Positions 11,368-22,109 of a stretch of DNA of 64,000 nt are shown piece by piece; position 1 is the stretch's first letter, and the number at the start of each line of letters is the position of its first letter. Where the stretch lies: the NCBI GenBank assembly GCA_037367355.1, contig CM074698.1:1984001-2048000 (forward strand), written 5' to 3'. A program made the translations under genes and the position numbers. The DNA is from Neoscytalidium dimidiatum. Taxonomy: Eukaryota; Ascomycota; Dothideomycetes; Botryosphaeriales; Botryosphaeriaceae. Below the pieces are notes generated by a model. The model saw only the letters and a list, made by a program, of their open reading frames with translations, had not been told where the DNA came from and searched no databases.

Positions 11368-12990
11368 TGTCGTGGTCCAAACTCTTTGAGTGCCCGACAC
11401 CGCCTAAATTTCATAGAACGACGGTGCAGAAGTGCGCCTTTGTGCTCTATCGCCAACGGCCTTTGCGAGATGAACAGTAGTCGGGAGTATCCGAGTTGTC
11501 GTAGCCCTGCTATAAGGACACCAATGCTCGGAGGGTAGATGAAAAGATGAGACCGGCTGATGCCTGAAGATGCCAAGGTCATCCTCCAGCGCAACCCAGC
11601 GTGGTGGGGTCGCCAACGGATAGGCATGCCGAAGATACGCCGTTCGGTGGACAGCGAGGGGATACTCAGTTGAACGTTATGGTTGCGTTGCGCTGTTTCC
11701 ATTAATATTGCTATGGATTGCACAATAGGAAGCCTGGGCTGTGATAGCCAACGAGTCTTAGGGGCACTGTCAGGCGCGATTCTTCGAACACATGTGCCAC
11801 TGAATCGAGAAGAGCGAGCGATTGGATATCTGTACAACAAAGTAATTGGCTGCCGAGGAGCCACGGTTTGCTTGATTATACTGCGAGTACTGCGGTGTGA
11901 ATTGCCGTGTGGTAGCTATCGATTGCTTATGAAGAGTGAGGACCCCGGACGCAATACTAAAGACGTTGTACTTGAACAACAGAAGGGATTTCCAAGTACT
12001 TTTGGCCGGGTCACATTGTGGAAAATTCTGAAGTCTGTCGACCGTAGCAAATTTGTTGAATAGAAAGTTTGAGTGCCAGATCGAGGTGTTAGCAGTGGTT
12101 CTCGCACCAAGAATTTGCTCTCTGAAAATGCCCGCCTCCGTGCCAAGCGATGAGTCTGAGCAAGTTTCATCACCCCGGGTATTGGTGAAATCGGCGTGGC
12201 TACGGGGTGATTATTACCTCGGCGGAAAGGGGAGATGGAGCGACACGGGCCGTTGAAGTAGCGGGCCGGATTGTGTGGGCCGTGGCGCTCTGCACGGTGC
12301 GGCCCGTGAGGTAATCATGCAAGCCTCCATCGCCGTCCTGTTTGAGTGGGGGCTATTTTAAGCAAAGCACATGCGAACCAATATTATCTTGGTATTTTGG
12401 CTGTCTCTCGGCCGGGCAAGTTTTGAGGTGGATGGACCTCTATGACTGAGGTGATTGAAGTGAGATGGGACCGGACGGTAGAGCAACGGCTAGAGCGGTA
12501 AAGATATAGGCGGATCTGCGGTGGCGTCGATCCGACTGCTACCTTGCGTGTTGTGTGTATCCTTCGATCCTTGCTACATGCAAGGGCTCGGGGTAGTATG
12601 TCAGAATGAGATATGGTTGCATCTTGGAGGTACAGCAACTAGGCTGCAAGGCCGTTGGAGCGATGGAGTAGCGCGAAATGAATCCTGCCGCGGATGTAAA
12701 ATCGAACGATAAGCGAGGGTTGTCATCGCAATCACCGCGTTGGACGCGGGTCGTGGATTGGTCGACCTGCCGGCGCAATTGCTATTCCGATCTCACGGCC
12801 GCAGGCTGACTCGTGACTAAGTGGGGGATTCCTAGTTTCCGCGCACCGTAAGCCCTGCCGTGTCGCACTACTTACTACTAGTAGATCACCGTACAAAGAC
12901 GCCCGCCGCTGCAATCTGCGGAAGCTTGCGGGAGGCTGAAGAAACCCTTTCTTTTTCCCTTGCTTACCTTGCCCCGCAAAACTCACCACC
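11368..12990. other. Divergent intergenic region with imperfect inverted repeat
   Basis: About 1.6 kb separates the FAD monooxygenase (minus) and the methyltransferase (plus) and should hold both promoters. No coding signal was recognised. An imperfect inverted repeat lies at 12213-12315 and is listed separately. Confidence 0.45.
12213..12315. repeat. Imperfect two-part inverted repeat
   Basis: The left side holds ATTACCTC (12213-12220) and CACGGGCCG (12244-12252). The right side holds CGGCCCGTG (12300-12308) directly joined to GAGGTAAT (12308-12315). The arms pair in the correct order with a 23-nt extra segment on the left. It could form a hairpin or be a paired regulator site. No coding function is visible. 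Confidence 0.4.
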
Positions 12991-14205
12991 ATGGCCCTCG
13001 CCTCCGAGAACGTGGCGCTCGAAATCGACGTAAGCCACCCCCATCGCGTTTGAGCCCGCTCTTCACCGTTCTCGCGTCTCATGCCTTAGCAGGATGGCAT
13101 CAGCGATTCTGACTCCGCCTTTTGCGACCAATCCAGCACCTCCACCTCCGTCACCTCCAGCATCCTAAACTACAAGTACGAGAACGGACGCCGCTATCAC
13201 GCCTTCCGCGAGGGAACCTACTTCGCGCCCAACGACGACAAGGAGCAGGATCGAATGGATCTCTTCCACCATATCTCCACCCTGGTGCTTGGCGGTACGT
13301 ATAAATGCGCCACGTCACGTGGAGGTTTCATCCTGACTTGCATCTTAGGCAAACTGTTGCGCGCTCCGCTGAGGAAGGACCCTCAGCGTGCTCTGGACTT
13401 CGGCACGGGAACTGGAATTTGGGCTATGGATTTTGCTGACGAATACCCTGATTGCGACGTCATTGGGACCGATTTGAGTCCTATTCAACCTTCCTGGGTC
13501 CCACCCAACTGCCGCTTCTTGGTCGATGACGTCGAGGCCGACTGGGCCGAGAGTGAGAAGTTCGATCTTATCCATGGTCGCACAATGGGTGGTTCAATCA
13601 AGGACTGGCCCCGCCTCTTTCAGCAGGCCTTCCGGAATATGAAGCCCGGCGGATGGATCGAGCTGCAAGAATTCGAGATCCAGTACGGATGCGATGACGG
13701 ATCCTATCCTGCCAAGGCGCCCACTGTTGCTCTGTTCATTGAGAAGTTGAACGAGGTACGAGCGAATTACCGAGCACATTAGCTCGAGAGTGCTGACTTC
13801 TATCGTCAAGGCTGCCGAAGGTTTTGGTAAACCCATGGACGTAGCAAGAGATATGAAGCAGTGGATGATCGACGCCGGCTTCACTAACGTACAAGACGAT
13901 GTTTACAAGGTATTAATGCACGCTAGCGCATGTGCCAATTGATTTTGCTAATTTGTGTTCATTAGGTACCAATGGCTCCGTGGGCAAAGGACAAGAAGCT
14001 CAAGGAGATTGGAAAATACGCACTGATTCACGTCCTTGAGGCCATCGAGGCGTATAGCTTGGCACTATTCACTAGAGTCCTAAAGTACACTCCCGAGGAA
14101 GTCCATGTCATGATGGCCAAGATAAGGAAAGAGTTCAAGGATCCCGAAGTGCACCTCTACTGGATCTATCACATCACCTACGGCCAGAAGCCAGAGGATG
14201 CATAG
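12991..14205 (+). CDS. LaeA-like SAM-dependent methyltransferase (five exons)
   Basis: Exons are 12991-13029, 13093-13294, 13349-13755, 13811-13909 and 13966-14205, giving 987 nt and 328 aa. The SAM-binding motif I, DFGTGTGIWAMDFA, lies near residue 97. It is followed by DVIGTDLSPIQP, then FLVDDVEADW and the PGGWIELQE post-motif. This block order is that of LaeA-type fungal methyltransferases. The N-terminal YENGRRYHAFREGTYFAPND block is also typical of the family. Members range from the global secondary-metabolism regulator LaeA to metabolite O- or N-methyltransferases. The paralogue-rich family does not allow a firm role. The start exon has only 13 codons, with ATG in a good CACCATGG context. 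The gene stands alone, over 1.4 kb from its downstream neighbour. Confidence 0.9.
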
Positions 14206-15663
14206 CCGCTCGATAGACAGATGTGAATCAATCATTCGATGCCTGGTCCCTTCAGACGGTACACCGACGTGCACATATTATGGCCGATGTTACCTCCCTT
14301 TAAGTCTGAACTGGGTACTCTGCGACAACGACGGCAAATTCTCCCTTCAAGGAACGATTTCAATACCCCCATAGCCTTCTTAAATTATGTACGTGCATCG
14401 CAATTTGTTTGCTCACGTTGCATCATACATTTTTTGCGAGTTCAACGGATGGAAACCCCACCGATGCAGGGTAAGAGACGGATAAAACTCCATGAATTCC
14501 GAGCTATCTCGCGAAACTCCCCCCTATTTCACACCCTTGAAAAGTAAATATTCATTGCCAAAGGAAGCATACTATGCATAAGGTTCTTCAACAGAATACG
14601 TAAAGAACAGTGAATTCAGGGGTGCACTCAATGAGTTAACAGCCGGGTCGTAAAGCAGACAGAAGATCCACTATTTGAAGACTTCGAGCATATCTTGACT
14701 GATATTTCCAAGAGAGTTTTCTCCAGAGAACAATGCTAGAGCGCAGAAGGGAAATGCCGGATGAAGAAAATGGTCTCCGGGTAGGTGCGGCGTCCGGAGG
14801 TTCAGCCCATTTAGATGTTATGCGCAGCCGTGCCTGTCGCTGATCGCACCCCGCTTTCTAGCTGAACTCTGTGGTATTTGAAAATCGAATAAAATGATGA
14901 TTCCGTTTGGCCATTACAACTGGACTATGGAATGAAAGGCCGGCCTGTTGTGTATTGCGTCGTTGTCTGACTCTTAAGCGTAACTTGGATACTCCACAAG
15001 CTCCCGAGGATAAGCCTCATATTTCATGACACGCACCCGAGCTGAACCCTCTCACGAGAGCTGTCAGTTGTAGCTAATTCGATAAGGTTTTGTCTTCGAC
15101 CGAATACGAGTTGTGGCAAAAACTCAGCTCAACTTATGACCCCACATTCTCACGGTGGAGATATCCCCATCTTTCCGAACAGGGAATACTATATAACAAA
15201 GTTCAGCGTCTTCCACCACTCTCAAGTAGCTTAGAGCAAGTTTTTCTCCTGTCCATTTCCGGTGCACCCTTATTTTCTCCATGGGTTCGACACTATAAGA
15301 TAGCTACGTTCCCAAGCCCTTGGCGGCCGTCTCCATGAAACGATTGTCCTTCTTGACTACATGTACTACTCCTCAGGTGACAGTCAACATACCCGCTCCT
15401 TACATTTCAGGGATGCCGCGGGTTTCGCATCGACAATTTCACCGGCCCAGTGCATCTCAAAATCCGCAGTTCAGATAAGTCATGGCGAAATGCGAAGATG
15501 AACGCCATGTTTCACAGTCCAATCCGCCGCTTGTCCGTCCGGTACGATCAACGTCCAAGAGCCACTGCGACTGAACGTATAAAACAGTACCCACTCAAAC
15601 GTGTCCAGAAGCTATCTGTACAAAATTTCAAGCCTCTGAAGTCTTTCATTCATCCTCCCAGGC
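14206..15663. other. Intergenic; promoter of PL3 gene at its right end
   Basis: This 1.46 kb stretch has no recognisable gene. Its last 90 bp carry a TATA box serving the pectate lyase gene. Confidence 0.5.
15578..15584 (+). promoter_or_regulatory. TATA box of pectate lyase gene
   Basis: TATAAAA lies 80 bp upstream of the ATG at 15664, a usual distance for a fungal TATA box with a short leader. Confidence 0.5.
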
Positions 15664-16818
15664 ATGCACTTCTCACAACTGTCTCTCATTTTTCTCTCCG
15701 CCGCCTTCAACTCCCTTGCTCAAAACCTACCTCTTCCAGGTGATGATGAGCGGACGACCAACAACCAACCCCAAAGCCTCAACGGCCATAACCCAGGCGC
15801 GGGAAACCAGTTGCTAAGCACCAGCAACCAGGGTGAGCCAGGCAGCCTCTTCAGCGGAGGAAGAGGAAGAGCAGGAGCAGGCAGCGGCAGCCAGCCCGGC
15901 GGCCCGCGAATCCCATTCGAATTCGGCTCGCCCGCGCGACCCCTGCCCGAACCGCAGTACGTCACGGGCCGGCACGACTGCGGTGGGCAGAAGTTCGACC
16001 GCGGCATGCGGTGCGACCGCGACGGGGGCAACACGGGGCCCGAGAACGCCGTCTTCGTCCTGGCGCCGGGCGCCACGCTCAGCAACTGCGTGATCGGGCC
16101 GGACCAGATCGAGGGCGTGCACTGCGAGGGCGAGTGCGCGCTGCGGGGCGTCTGGTTCGAGGACGTGTGCGAGGACGCCGTCACGTTCCGGCAGGAGCGC
16201 GGCACCAGTCTCGTCGTCGGCGGCGGCGCGTTCAACGCGGTGGATAAGATCATGAATCACAACGGCGGCGGGACGGTCGTGGTGCAGGGCTTTTATTGCG
16301 AGCGGTTCGGGAAGGTGGTGCGGTCGTGCAGCGACTGCGAGAATATGTCCGCGAGGGCGGTTGTTCTGCAGAACGTGTGGGCGGTTGGGGGCTTAGAGCT
16401 GGTCGGGCTGAATGCGAATTCCGGGGATCGGGCTCAGATATCTGGGTCGTGTGTGCAAGACGTCAAGAGGGTCTGCTCTTCATACGAAGGAGGTTCCGGA
16501 GCTGACGGTGGATTTGGAGGCGGCGGGGAGTCTGGGGGACAATTTGGCAACGGCATGACGGGGAGCAATGGCCTGGGAGGAGCGTCACTTAACAGCGGCG
16601 AAGGAGGGGGGTCTGGCAGCAATCAGCAGTTGAGAACGGACAGTCAAGGGCAGCCAGCTGAGCTTTCCAGTGGCGGTGGTGGATCTGCATCTCAGTTCCC
16701 TGGTACTGGAATTGACGGGGATGGCCTCTCAGTCGGCGACCCGGCAATCGAGGGCTCGGGTCCTTCCCAGCAATGCCAGTATGCGCAGGCTGATATTCAG
16801 AACTGTCCGCCGTTTTAG
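15664..16818 (+). CDS. Secreted pectate lyase, family PL3, with Gly/Ser-rich C-terminal tail
   Basis: A single-exon frame of 384 aa has signal peptide MHFSQLSLIFLSAAFNSLAQ, then a low-complexity Asn/Gly/Ser linker to about residue 80. The PL3 core follows: GGQKFDRG, AVFVLAPGATLSNCVIG, DQIEGVHCEGECALRGVWFE, DVCEDAVTF, NHNGGGTVVV and GKVVRSCSDCEN. These are conserved positions of the Ca-dependent polygalacturonate beta-elimination fold. The usual VWWEDVCEDA reads VWFEDVCEDA here. After the core come over 100 residues rich in Gly, Ser and Gln, ending CQYAQADIQNCPPF. I see no carbohydrate-binding module in this tail. Plain PL3 enzymes are about 250 aa, so both flanks are additions. The likely role is pectin breakdown outside the cell. 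A TATA box lies 80 bp upstream and an AATAAA 29 nt after the stop. Confidence 0.9.
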   Translation: MHFSQLSLIFLSAAFNSLAQNLPLPGDDERTTNNQPQSLNGHNPGAGNQLLSTSNQGEPGSLFSGGRGRAGAGSGSQPGGPRIPFEFGSPARPLPEPQYVTGRHDCGGQKFDRGMRCDRDGGNTGPENAVFVLAPGATLSNCVIGPDQIEGVHCEGECALRGVWFEDVCEDAVTFRQERGTSLVVGGGAFNAVDKIMNHNGGGTVVVQGFYCERFGKVVRSCSDCENMSARAVVLQNVWAVGGLELVGLNANSGDRAQISGSCVQDVKRVCSSYEGGSGADGGFGGGGESGGQFGNGMTGSNGLGGASLNSGEGGGSGSNQQLRTDSQGQPAELSSGGGGSASQFPGTGIDGDGLSVGDPAIEGSGPSQQCQYAQADIQNCPPF

Positions 16819-16846
16819 GGAGCTAACTGGTGGAATAACTGTCAGC

Positions 16847-16852
16847 AATAAA
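16847..16852 (+). terminator. Candidate polyadenylation signal of PL3 gene
   Basis: AATAAA lies 29 nt after the stop codon of the pectate lyase gene. Fungal poly(A) signals are loose, so this is only a candidate. Confidence 0.35.
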
Positions 16853-18480
16853 CTGGGAAGCAAGCCGGAACCTTCTCTGCAGCAGATGGTGGACGAATCT
16901 CCATGGAAATAGGCCTGGCGTCTAGACCATTTACTTATACTCTGCCGATTCCGTCACTTCCGATTGCGTGTTGCGATGCTACTGGATCGTTTATTGCGTT
17001 TCCTTTAAAAAGATTTTAATATCACATATCGCTCCATACGTTGCTGTATTTACTAAGGAGGATACAGAAGCTCAGCTGAAATGGGAGTACGATATGTACC
17101 TTGAAATATGCTAGGAGCAAATCATCTTTGCTCAAATACTCAAATCAGAGGCATGTTAACCCGTATTACAGCAAAATCCCTGGATTGTTTTATTCCTCAA
17201 TGGAATTGCGTTGAGTGCAGTCTGATGACCAACAGTACACGTGTGAAATCTCAATTGTCCGATCAAAGGTTAGCCTTTAAATGTTTCGGACATCTCGCAT
17301 TAGTTCCCTCATCTAGCATGGCGGATCGACGGGCGCGGCCCGATGTTAAAAATAGCTGGGCGCTAGTCAAGACACACAGACTATTGCCTGCCAGCGGAGG
17401 AGGAAAAAAGAAGAGCAGTATACCATCTACAGAAAAAGAAACGAGTGGTCTGGTTCGCTTCGTCTTGGGGCGTTTGTTACTGACAGGAGGCCGGACTTGT
17501 GCATCAAGCCCTGCAGCCCAAAGACAGACTTCTTCCCAGCTCATCCGGTGAAGCAATCCCTACACACCATGAGTATACGCACCAACACCAAGAAATAACT
17601 GGTCACCGCTCACTGAAGACCAAACTTTATAGCTGACATAGTTTTTCTCATACCCGGATTCGCGTTTCAGCCACAATCTTTATTTCTGAATGGTCATGGC
17701 GCCACAAGTGGTTACTCGAAAGTAAAACATCTGGAGGCATTCACTCAGAATCTAAAAAAAAAATAAGAGATATAAAGAGGGTTAAGGCCTTTGTGGAAGT
17801 CGATGCGTCTCTATATTTTCGTTTTAAATTTCACGCTTGCTACATACCCGGCAGACTTCAGATTGTTCGTCTCAAGCATGCGAAGCCAGGACGAAAGTCC
17901 ACTCAGTTCACATTTTTCACTAGTAGCACTCTGATCAGAATAAGAGAAAGATAACGCTACCCGTAGACTACTCCAAAAAATCATGTTTGCAAGCTGCTAC
18001 GTATGTCGCAGGATGGAGAGGTGGGTGAGACACTTCAGCGCTATACCGCCCCTTTGCAAGCACAACATTTGCTGTAATCGGGCACTGCCGATTTCGGAAG
18101 TATCCGCCTTATCAGGTCTAAGATAAACCTAGACTATCATCTGGAACAGCTTGCGATAGAAGTGGAGACGGCAGACGTGAGACTCGACTGATCTCTCCTT
18201 ATCGGCCCGTCCAGATGGACTGACCCAGCCTCTCAAAACCCACAGATTCTGCAACATATTGAAGAAGTCTTTCGCAATCCTGACAGGGCGGCCACGGACA
18301 CCACTATGAGGTGAGTAGGGTGAAAGAAAAATACCTCTGCGATAATCGGGCATTCCTCGGACGACGATCGTGTCGTGCCTCCGCGACGACCCCTTGATTT
18401 GGAATGGACGCTATATAAGTGTGCACACTTCGTAACATTTCCAAAATCATGCAGCTCGCAAATTTCTCTCCCTGTTCAAG
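16853..18480. other. Intergenic, no firm gene seen
   Basis: About 1.6 kb without a recognised gene. Short frames here (for example 17108-17551 plus and 18129-18353 minus) show no splice pattern or motif that I can support. A TATATAAG at 18412-18419 may serve the small candidate gene that follows. Confidence 0.4.
18412..18419 (+). promoter_or_regulatory. TATA-like element before small candidate gene
   Basis: TATATAAG lies 62 bp upstream of the candidate start at 18481. A short upstream frame beginning at the ATG at 18449 ends after 12 codons and could act as a uORF. Confidence 0.35.
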
Positions 18481-18827
18481 ATGGTGACAAAGGTTGTGCT
18501 CGAAGAGTCTTTGGGGCTATGGCTCCTGGCCAACGCTCGGATGATCAAGGCGGAGCGCTGCAAGCTCAGAACGATGAAGCCGCCCGCACTGGTAAAACCT
18601 CAAGCGTGAGTCCAGACTCCGATATCGCTTTATCCATAGTATGCCTGCTCATTACTCGCCAGGAATCCCTCCGCTCTGCCATACAAGAACCCCGAACTCC
18701 CTTTCCTTGGACGAGCGTGGAACAAAGAGAGCAAAGCATTAGTAGAGTGTAAGTCGTTCACAGCTCTCTTCAAGGAAAGTTCATGTCTCACACGAAGTAG
18801 CATGGAAGAAGACCAAACAGTGACTTC
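18481..18827 (+). CDS. Possible small hypothetical gene (three exons)
   Basis: A frame starts at AAGATGG (18481). Two introns have canonical borders: GTGAGT...CGCCAG (18606-18662) and GTAAGT...AGTAG (18743-18800). Exons 18481-18605, 18663-18742 and the short last exon would give a protein of about 76 aa, ending near 18827 in a Lys-rich tail. If the second intron is kept, the frame instead runs to 18885. The protein has no signal peptide. The block NPSALPYKNPELPF looks like the opening of GH3 glycosidases, but nothing after it fits that family. A TATA-like element lies upstream. I do not recognise the product. This could be a real small gene, a remnant or chance. Confidence 0.28.
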
Positions 18828-18885
18828 AATCCTTACACTATACGATGATCAGCAGCAACCTCCTCTGAAGAGCGATACCCACTGA

Positions 18886-19309
18886 AACAGTCACTCCGTC
18901 GATGAGAAAGCAAAGAATATCATTCAACTCCACCTTTTCTCATGTTGGATATGGTCTTCGATACCTGAACTAAACCCTGTCATTCATCACAAATGTTTCC
19001 TTTGGTCATCTTAGATGTCGATTGCAGGCGTTTCGGTTGGATATTAGAGATGACTTATGATAGAACCGTAGACAATAGACGATAAAAATTTTCGTACTTT
19101 ACCACTGCAAGAACTATCACGGTCATCCTGGCATCGTGCTGCATGAAACAATCAGTACCGTTACTTCTTATTTATGCTCACGTCGAAGACTACTGATGTA
19201 TGATGAAGAATAAATATTTATATGCATGAGTAATATTGACAGGTCAATGCTAGCAACAGGTTGGTATCTAATTTACAAGACGATAAGGTAAGGCCTCCGT
19301 AAAGGGAAT
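18886..19309. other. Intergenic, no gene seen
   Basis: This AT-rich 424 bp stretch includes the probable 3' untranslated region of the minus-strand GPI protein that ends at 19310. No gene was recognised. Confidence 0.5.
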
Positions 19310-20200
19310 TTACATGGCGAAGGCAGCAGCGGCGGCACCAAGAGCCATGACACCGAAGGAGACGAAGGAGCTGGAGGCGGCACCGGTCCACTGAGCGGGA
19401 GTGGGCTGAGCGGGAGTGGGGGTCGGGACGCTCAGGCTGGCGGTGCCGTTGTTGCCGGAGGGCTGGCCGGGGATGTAGCCATCGCAAGCAGCGCGCTCAG
19501 CAGAGCACTGAGCCATGTTGGCACCGGGGGCGGTGCGGCACGCGTTCTCCTTGTCCTGGCAAGACTGACCGCTGCCGCTCGACGGGGTGCCGGAGGTGGC
19601 AGGGGCGGTCGTCGTGCCGGAGGGCTGGCCGGGGATGTAACCGTCGCAGGCGGCGCGCTCGGCGGAGCACTGGGCCATGTTGGCGTTGGGAGCGGTACGG
19701 CAGGCGTTCTCCTTCTCCTCGCAGGACGGGCTGCCGCCGGAGGCGGTGCCGGACGGGGCGGGGCCGGTGGAGGTGGCGGTGGCCGGGTGGGTGGAACGGG
19801 CCGGGCAGTTGGTGACCTCGGGGCCGCAGGAGGTGATGGTCTCGACCTCGGTCTGGTAGACGGTCTTGGGGCCGTCGGCACCGCTGGGGGCAGCGGTGGT
19901 GGTGGCCGCGGCGGCGGACGAGACGGCGTCGGGGTAGACCTCAGCAATGCAGGCGACCTTCTGGGCGGAGCAGGTAGCCATGTTGGCGTCAGGGCCGACA
20001 CGGCACTTGCTGTCCTCGTCGAGACAGGCGCTGCAGGCAGCCTTCTTAGCGCCGCAGGTGGCCATGTTGGCGTTGGGACCAACACGACAAGCGCTGTCGA
20101 GGGCCTCGCAGTCGGTGGCGGCGGCGTAGTTGATCTGGGGCATGGCAGCAGAAAGGGAGATCTGAGCCGCAAGGGCGGTGGCAAGGACTTGGTAGCGCAT
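19310..20200 (-). CDS. GPI-anchored cell-wall protein with four Cys repeats
   Basis: A single exon encodes 296 aa. A signal peptide (MRYQVLATALAAQISLSAAM) and a hydrophobic C-terminus after a Ser/Ala-rich stretch (SSSFVSFGVMALGAAAAAFAM) mark a GPI-anchored surface protein. Four related Cys modules share the pattern CR(V/T)(G/A)PxANMAxCxAxxxAC. Two sit near the N-terminus (CRVGPNANMATC, CRVGPDANMATC). Two sit in the second half (CRTAPNANMAQC, CRTAPGANMAQC), each followed by DGYIPGQPSG. They are separated by Ser/Thr/Pro-rich linkers likely to be O-mannosylated, and a TVYQTEVETITSC spacer. The spacing does not fit CFEM or hydrophobin domains. The last two modules are near-identical in DNA and look like a tandem duplication. 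Role unknown; probably a wall structural or adhesion protein. Confidence 0.85.
   Translation of the reverse strand: MRYQVLATALAAQISLSAAMPQINYAAATDCEALDSACRVGPNANMATCGAKKAACSACLDEDSKCRVGPDANMATCSAQKVACIAEVYPDAVSSAAAATTTAAPSGADGPKTVYQTEVETITSCGPEVTNCPARSTHPATATSTGPAPSGTASGGSPSCEEKENACRTAPNANMAQCSAERAACDGYIPGQPSGTTTAPATSGTPSSGSGQSCQDKENACRTAPGANMAQCSAERAACDGYIPGQPSGNNGTASLSVPTPTPAQPTPAQWTGAASSSFVSFGVMALGAAAAAFAM
19455..19731 (-). repeat. Tandem coding duplication in the GPI protein
   Basis: The segment around 19455-19568 and that around 19615-19731 encode the same module (Cys unit plus DGYIPGQPSG) with high DNA similarity. They are separated by a Thr/Ser linker. This is the most recent duplication of the four modules. 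Confidence 0.65.
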
Positions 20201-22109
20201 TTTGGCTGTTGGATAAAAGAGTGAACGAGTGTGGTTGTTCGAAGGAGTGACTGTTCTTGAGCGAGAGAATGATGCGGTTGCTGGAGAGCCGGACTAAGGG
20301 GAGACGACTTCACGATATCTATACCCCGTGGAAAGCACTGCGCCCCCGTGCCTTCGTATAAACTTTATTGCTTAGCTCGCGTAGGGCTGAGGCTGGTGCT
20401 TTGCCAAATCCGGAAATGGAGGCGAAGTAGTGGCTTTCGAGACGCTTTCTCGTGACTGTTTTCCCCGCAATTACGAGTGGCAGATTGCGATGGGCGAACA
20501 CCACCGCCCTATGGCCGCTACTGGGCTGATGGAGACTCCCAAATGGCTGACTCGCTTCCGCAAGGAGTCGGATCCGTCTCGGCGTTCGTAAAAGCGGGTA
20601 ACTGATCGACTCCTGTACGAGGAGCCGTGCTCTACGTATGTGGCGCACTTGTCCCCAGAGTTCCAGAAACATGCATAAACCTGTGTCTCAGAAAGAGCTT
20701 CTTCAGATGTTCTGCCGCAAATAGTCGGTTTGTAGCTGTAAAGGCAGCCTCGTGAAGCAAGTGAGGGCTGCGTTGTTGGTTTGGTAGGATTGAGCCGTGT
20801 CACTGGCCCGTGCATAAACGTTACTTCATGCGGTTCGTATAGCATACCGGCACAAACGTTTCATCGCTACTACGCGATCGACAGCCTGAAAGACGATGCG
20901 AGCAGGAGCACTCCTTCCGCTGTTACCGCGAGAGACTCAAAGGCCTTTTGTTGACCCTGGAGTAGCGCAACTCGATGAAAGAGAAATCAAAGCGTTTTGG
21001 TAGACCTGGGCGGCAGGCTAGATCTATCGTATACTGCCGCTCTAAACCTTCAACAAGTCTTCCCCTTTCTTTCCCGCTTCGTGTTTCGTAAAGACGGTGA
21101 GCGCGAAACTGCTTTCACGAAACGAGCTGGTCATAGCTCATCTCAATCGCCCTCGGCGCATTGGTACTCGACGGCGTTTCCGTGGAGGAACATATGGTTC
21201 TCGGCAGAATCACTCTTTGCCGGCGAATGTTCTAGGATAAAGGGGATTCCCATGTGGCAGCCTGTCTAAAATCATGCTAGTCGAATGCCTCGAAGTGAAG
21301 GCACTGAGACTTCCACGGGTCACTTCATTGTTTGCAGCCACGCTAGGATTATGAAAGGTGATTCCTCGTCTTCTCAACTGTTTTTACCATTGAAGGAAAT
21401 GAGAGGCTGCAGCAACTGGCGGTCCCAGTGTCACAATTTTCCTACAACCTTATGTTATCAAAGAGTGAGTGCCGCGTTCCAATTGCATCGTAGCATGATC
21501 CATAATTGAAGCCAGTAGAAGAATTCCTATCACACTCGCGCAGTGCGCATCGGAGTAAGGTCGATCTATTTTTAGAGTACCCGGATCAGCAGTTGGGCTA
21601 CCTGAAACTCCCCGCCTGCCAGCCGCGCACGTCCGCGGCGACACGTGGGCCACATCGACGATATACCCATACAATTCATTCAATTTGGGCTGAAAGTACA
21701 ATGAAGATGTCAAATACTTCAACTATTGGGTCAAAGTTCTCGTATAAAGGCTATGAGAGGTTCGATTAAGATTGATTGGAGCGTCCACTGATCCGCACCG
21801 ATTTCGCCATCGAATGACGCGATTTGCTAAGCTTTACGAGGCGATGCTTGACGTCGTTGGCAATCAATGTAGGTAATTTGACGAAGTGTTTGTGTAGGAA
21901 TTCTGTTAAAAGGCTTTTAATCGTCAGGACATTTCTGCGTGTGCAATGCTTTTCCAAAGATCAGATCATACAAATTTCTCGTTGCCTGCTTCACCAGCAC
22001 TTTCGAACCATATAATGATCGACTGGACAGTAAAAAGGTGTTCTCTAGCTATTACATCTATCTCCAAAATTCCACTTTCAATGTCTGCTATATGGTGAAG
22101 TCCGCTCCT
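20201..22109. other. Intergenic, no gene seen
   Basis: About 1.9 kb between the GPI protein start (minus) and the GH43 3' end (minus). Short frames here carry no domain or splice support. No repeat or RNA gene was seen. Confidence 0.45.

Noticed and set aside
10291..11538. Plus-strand frame opposite the FAD monooxygenase
   Set aside because: Antisense shadow of a GC-rich gene; no motif or signal.
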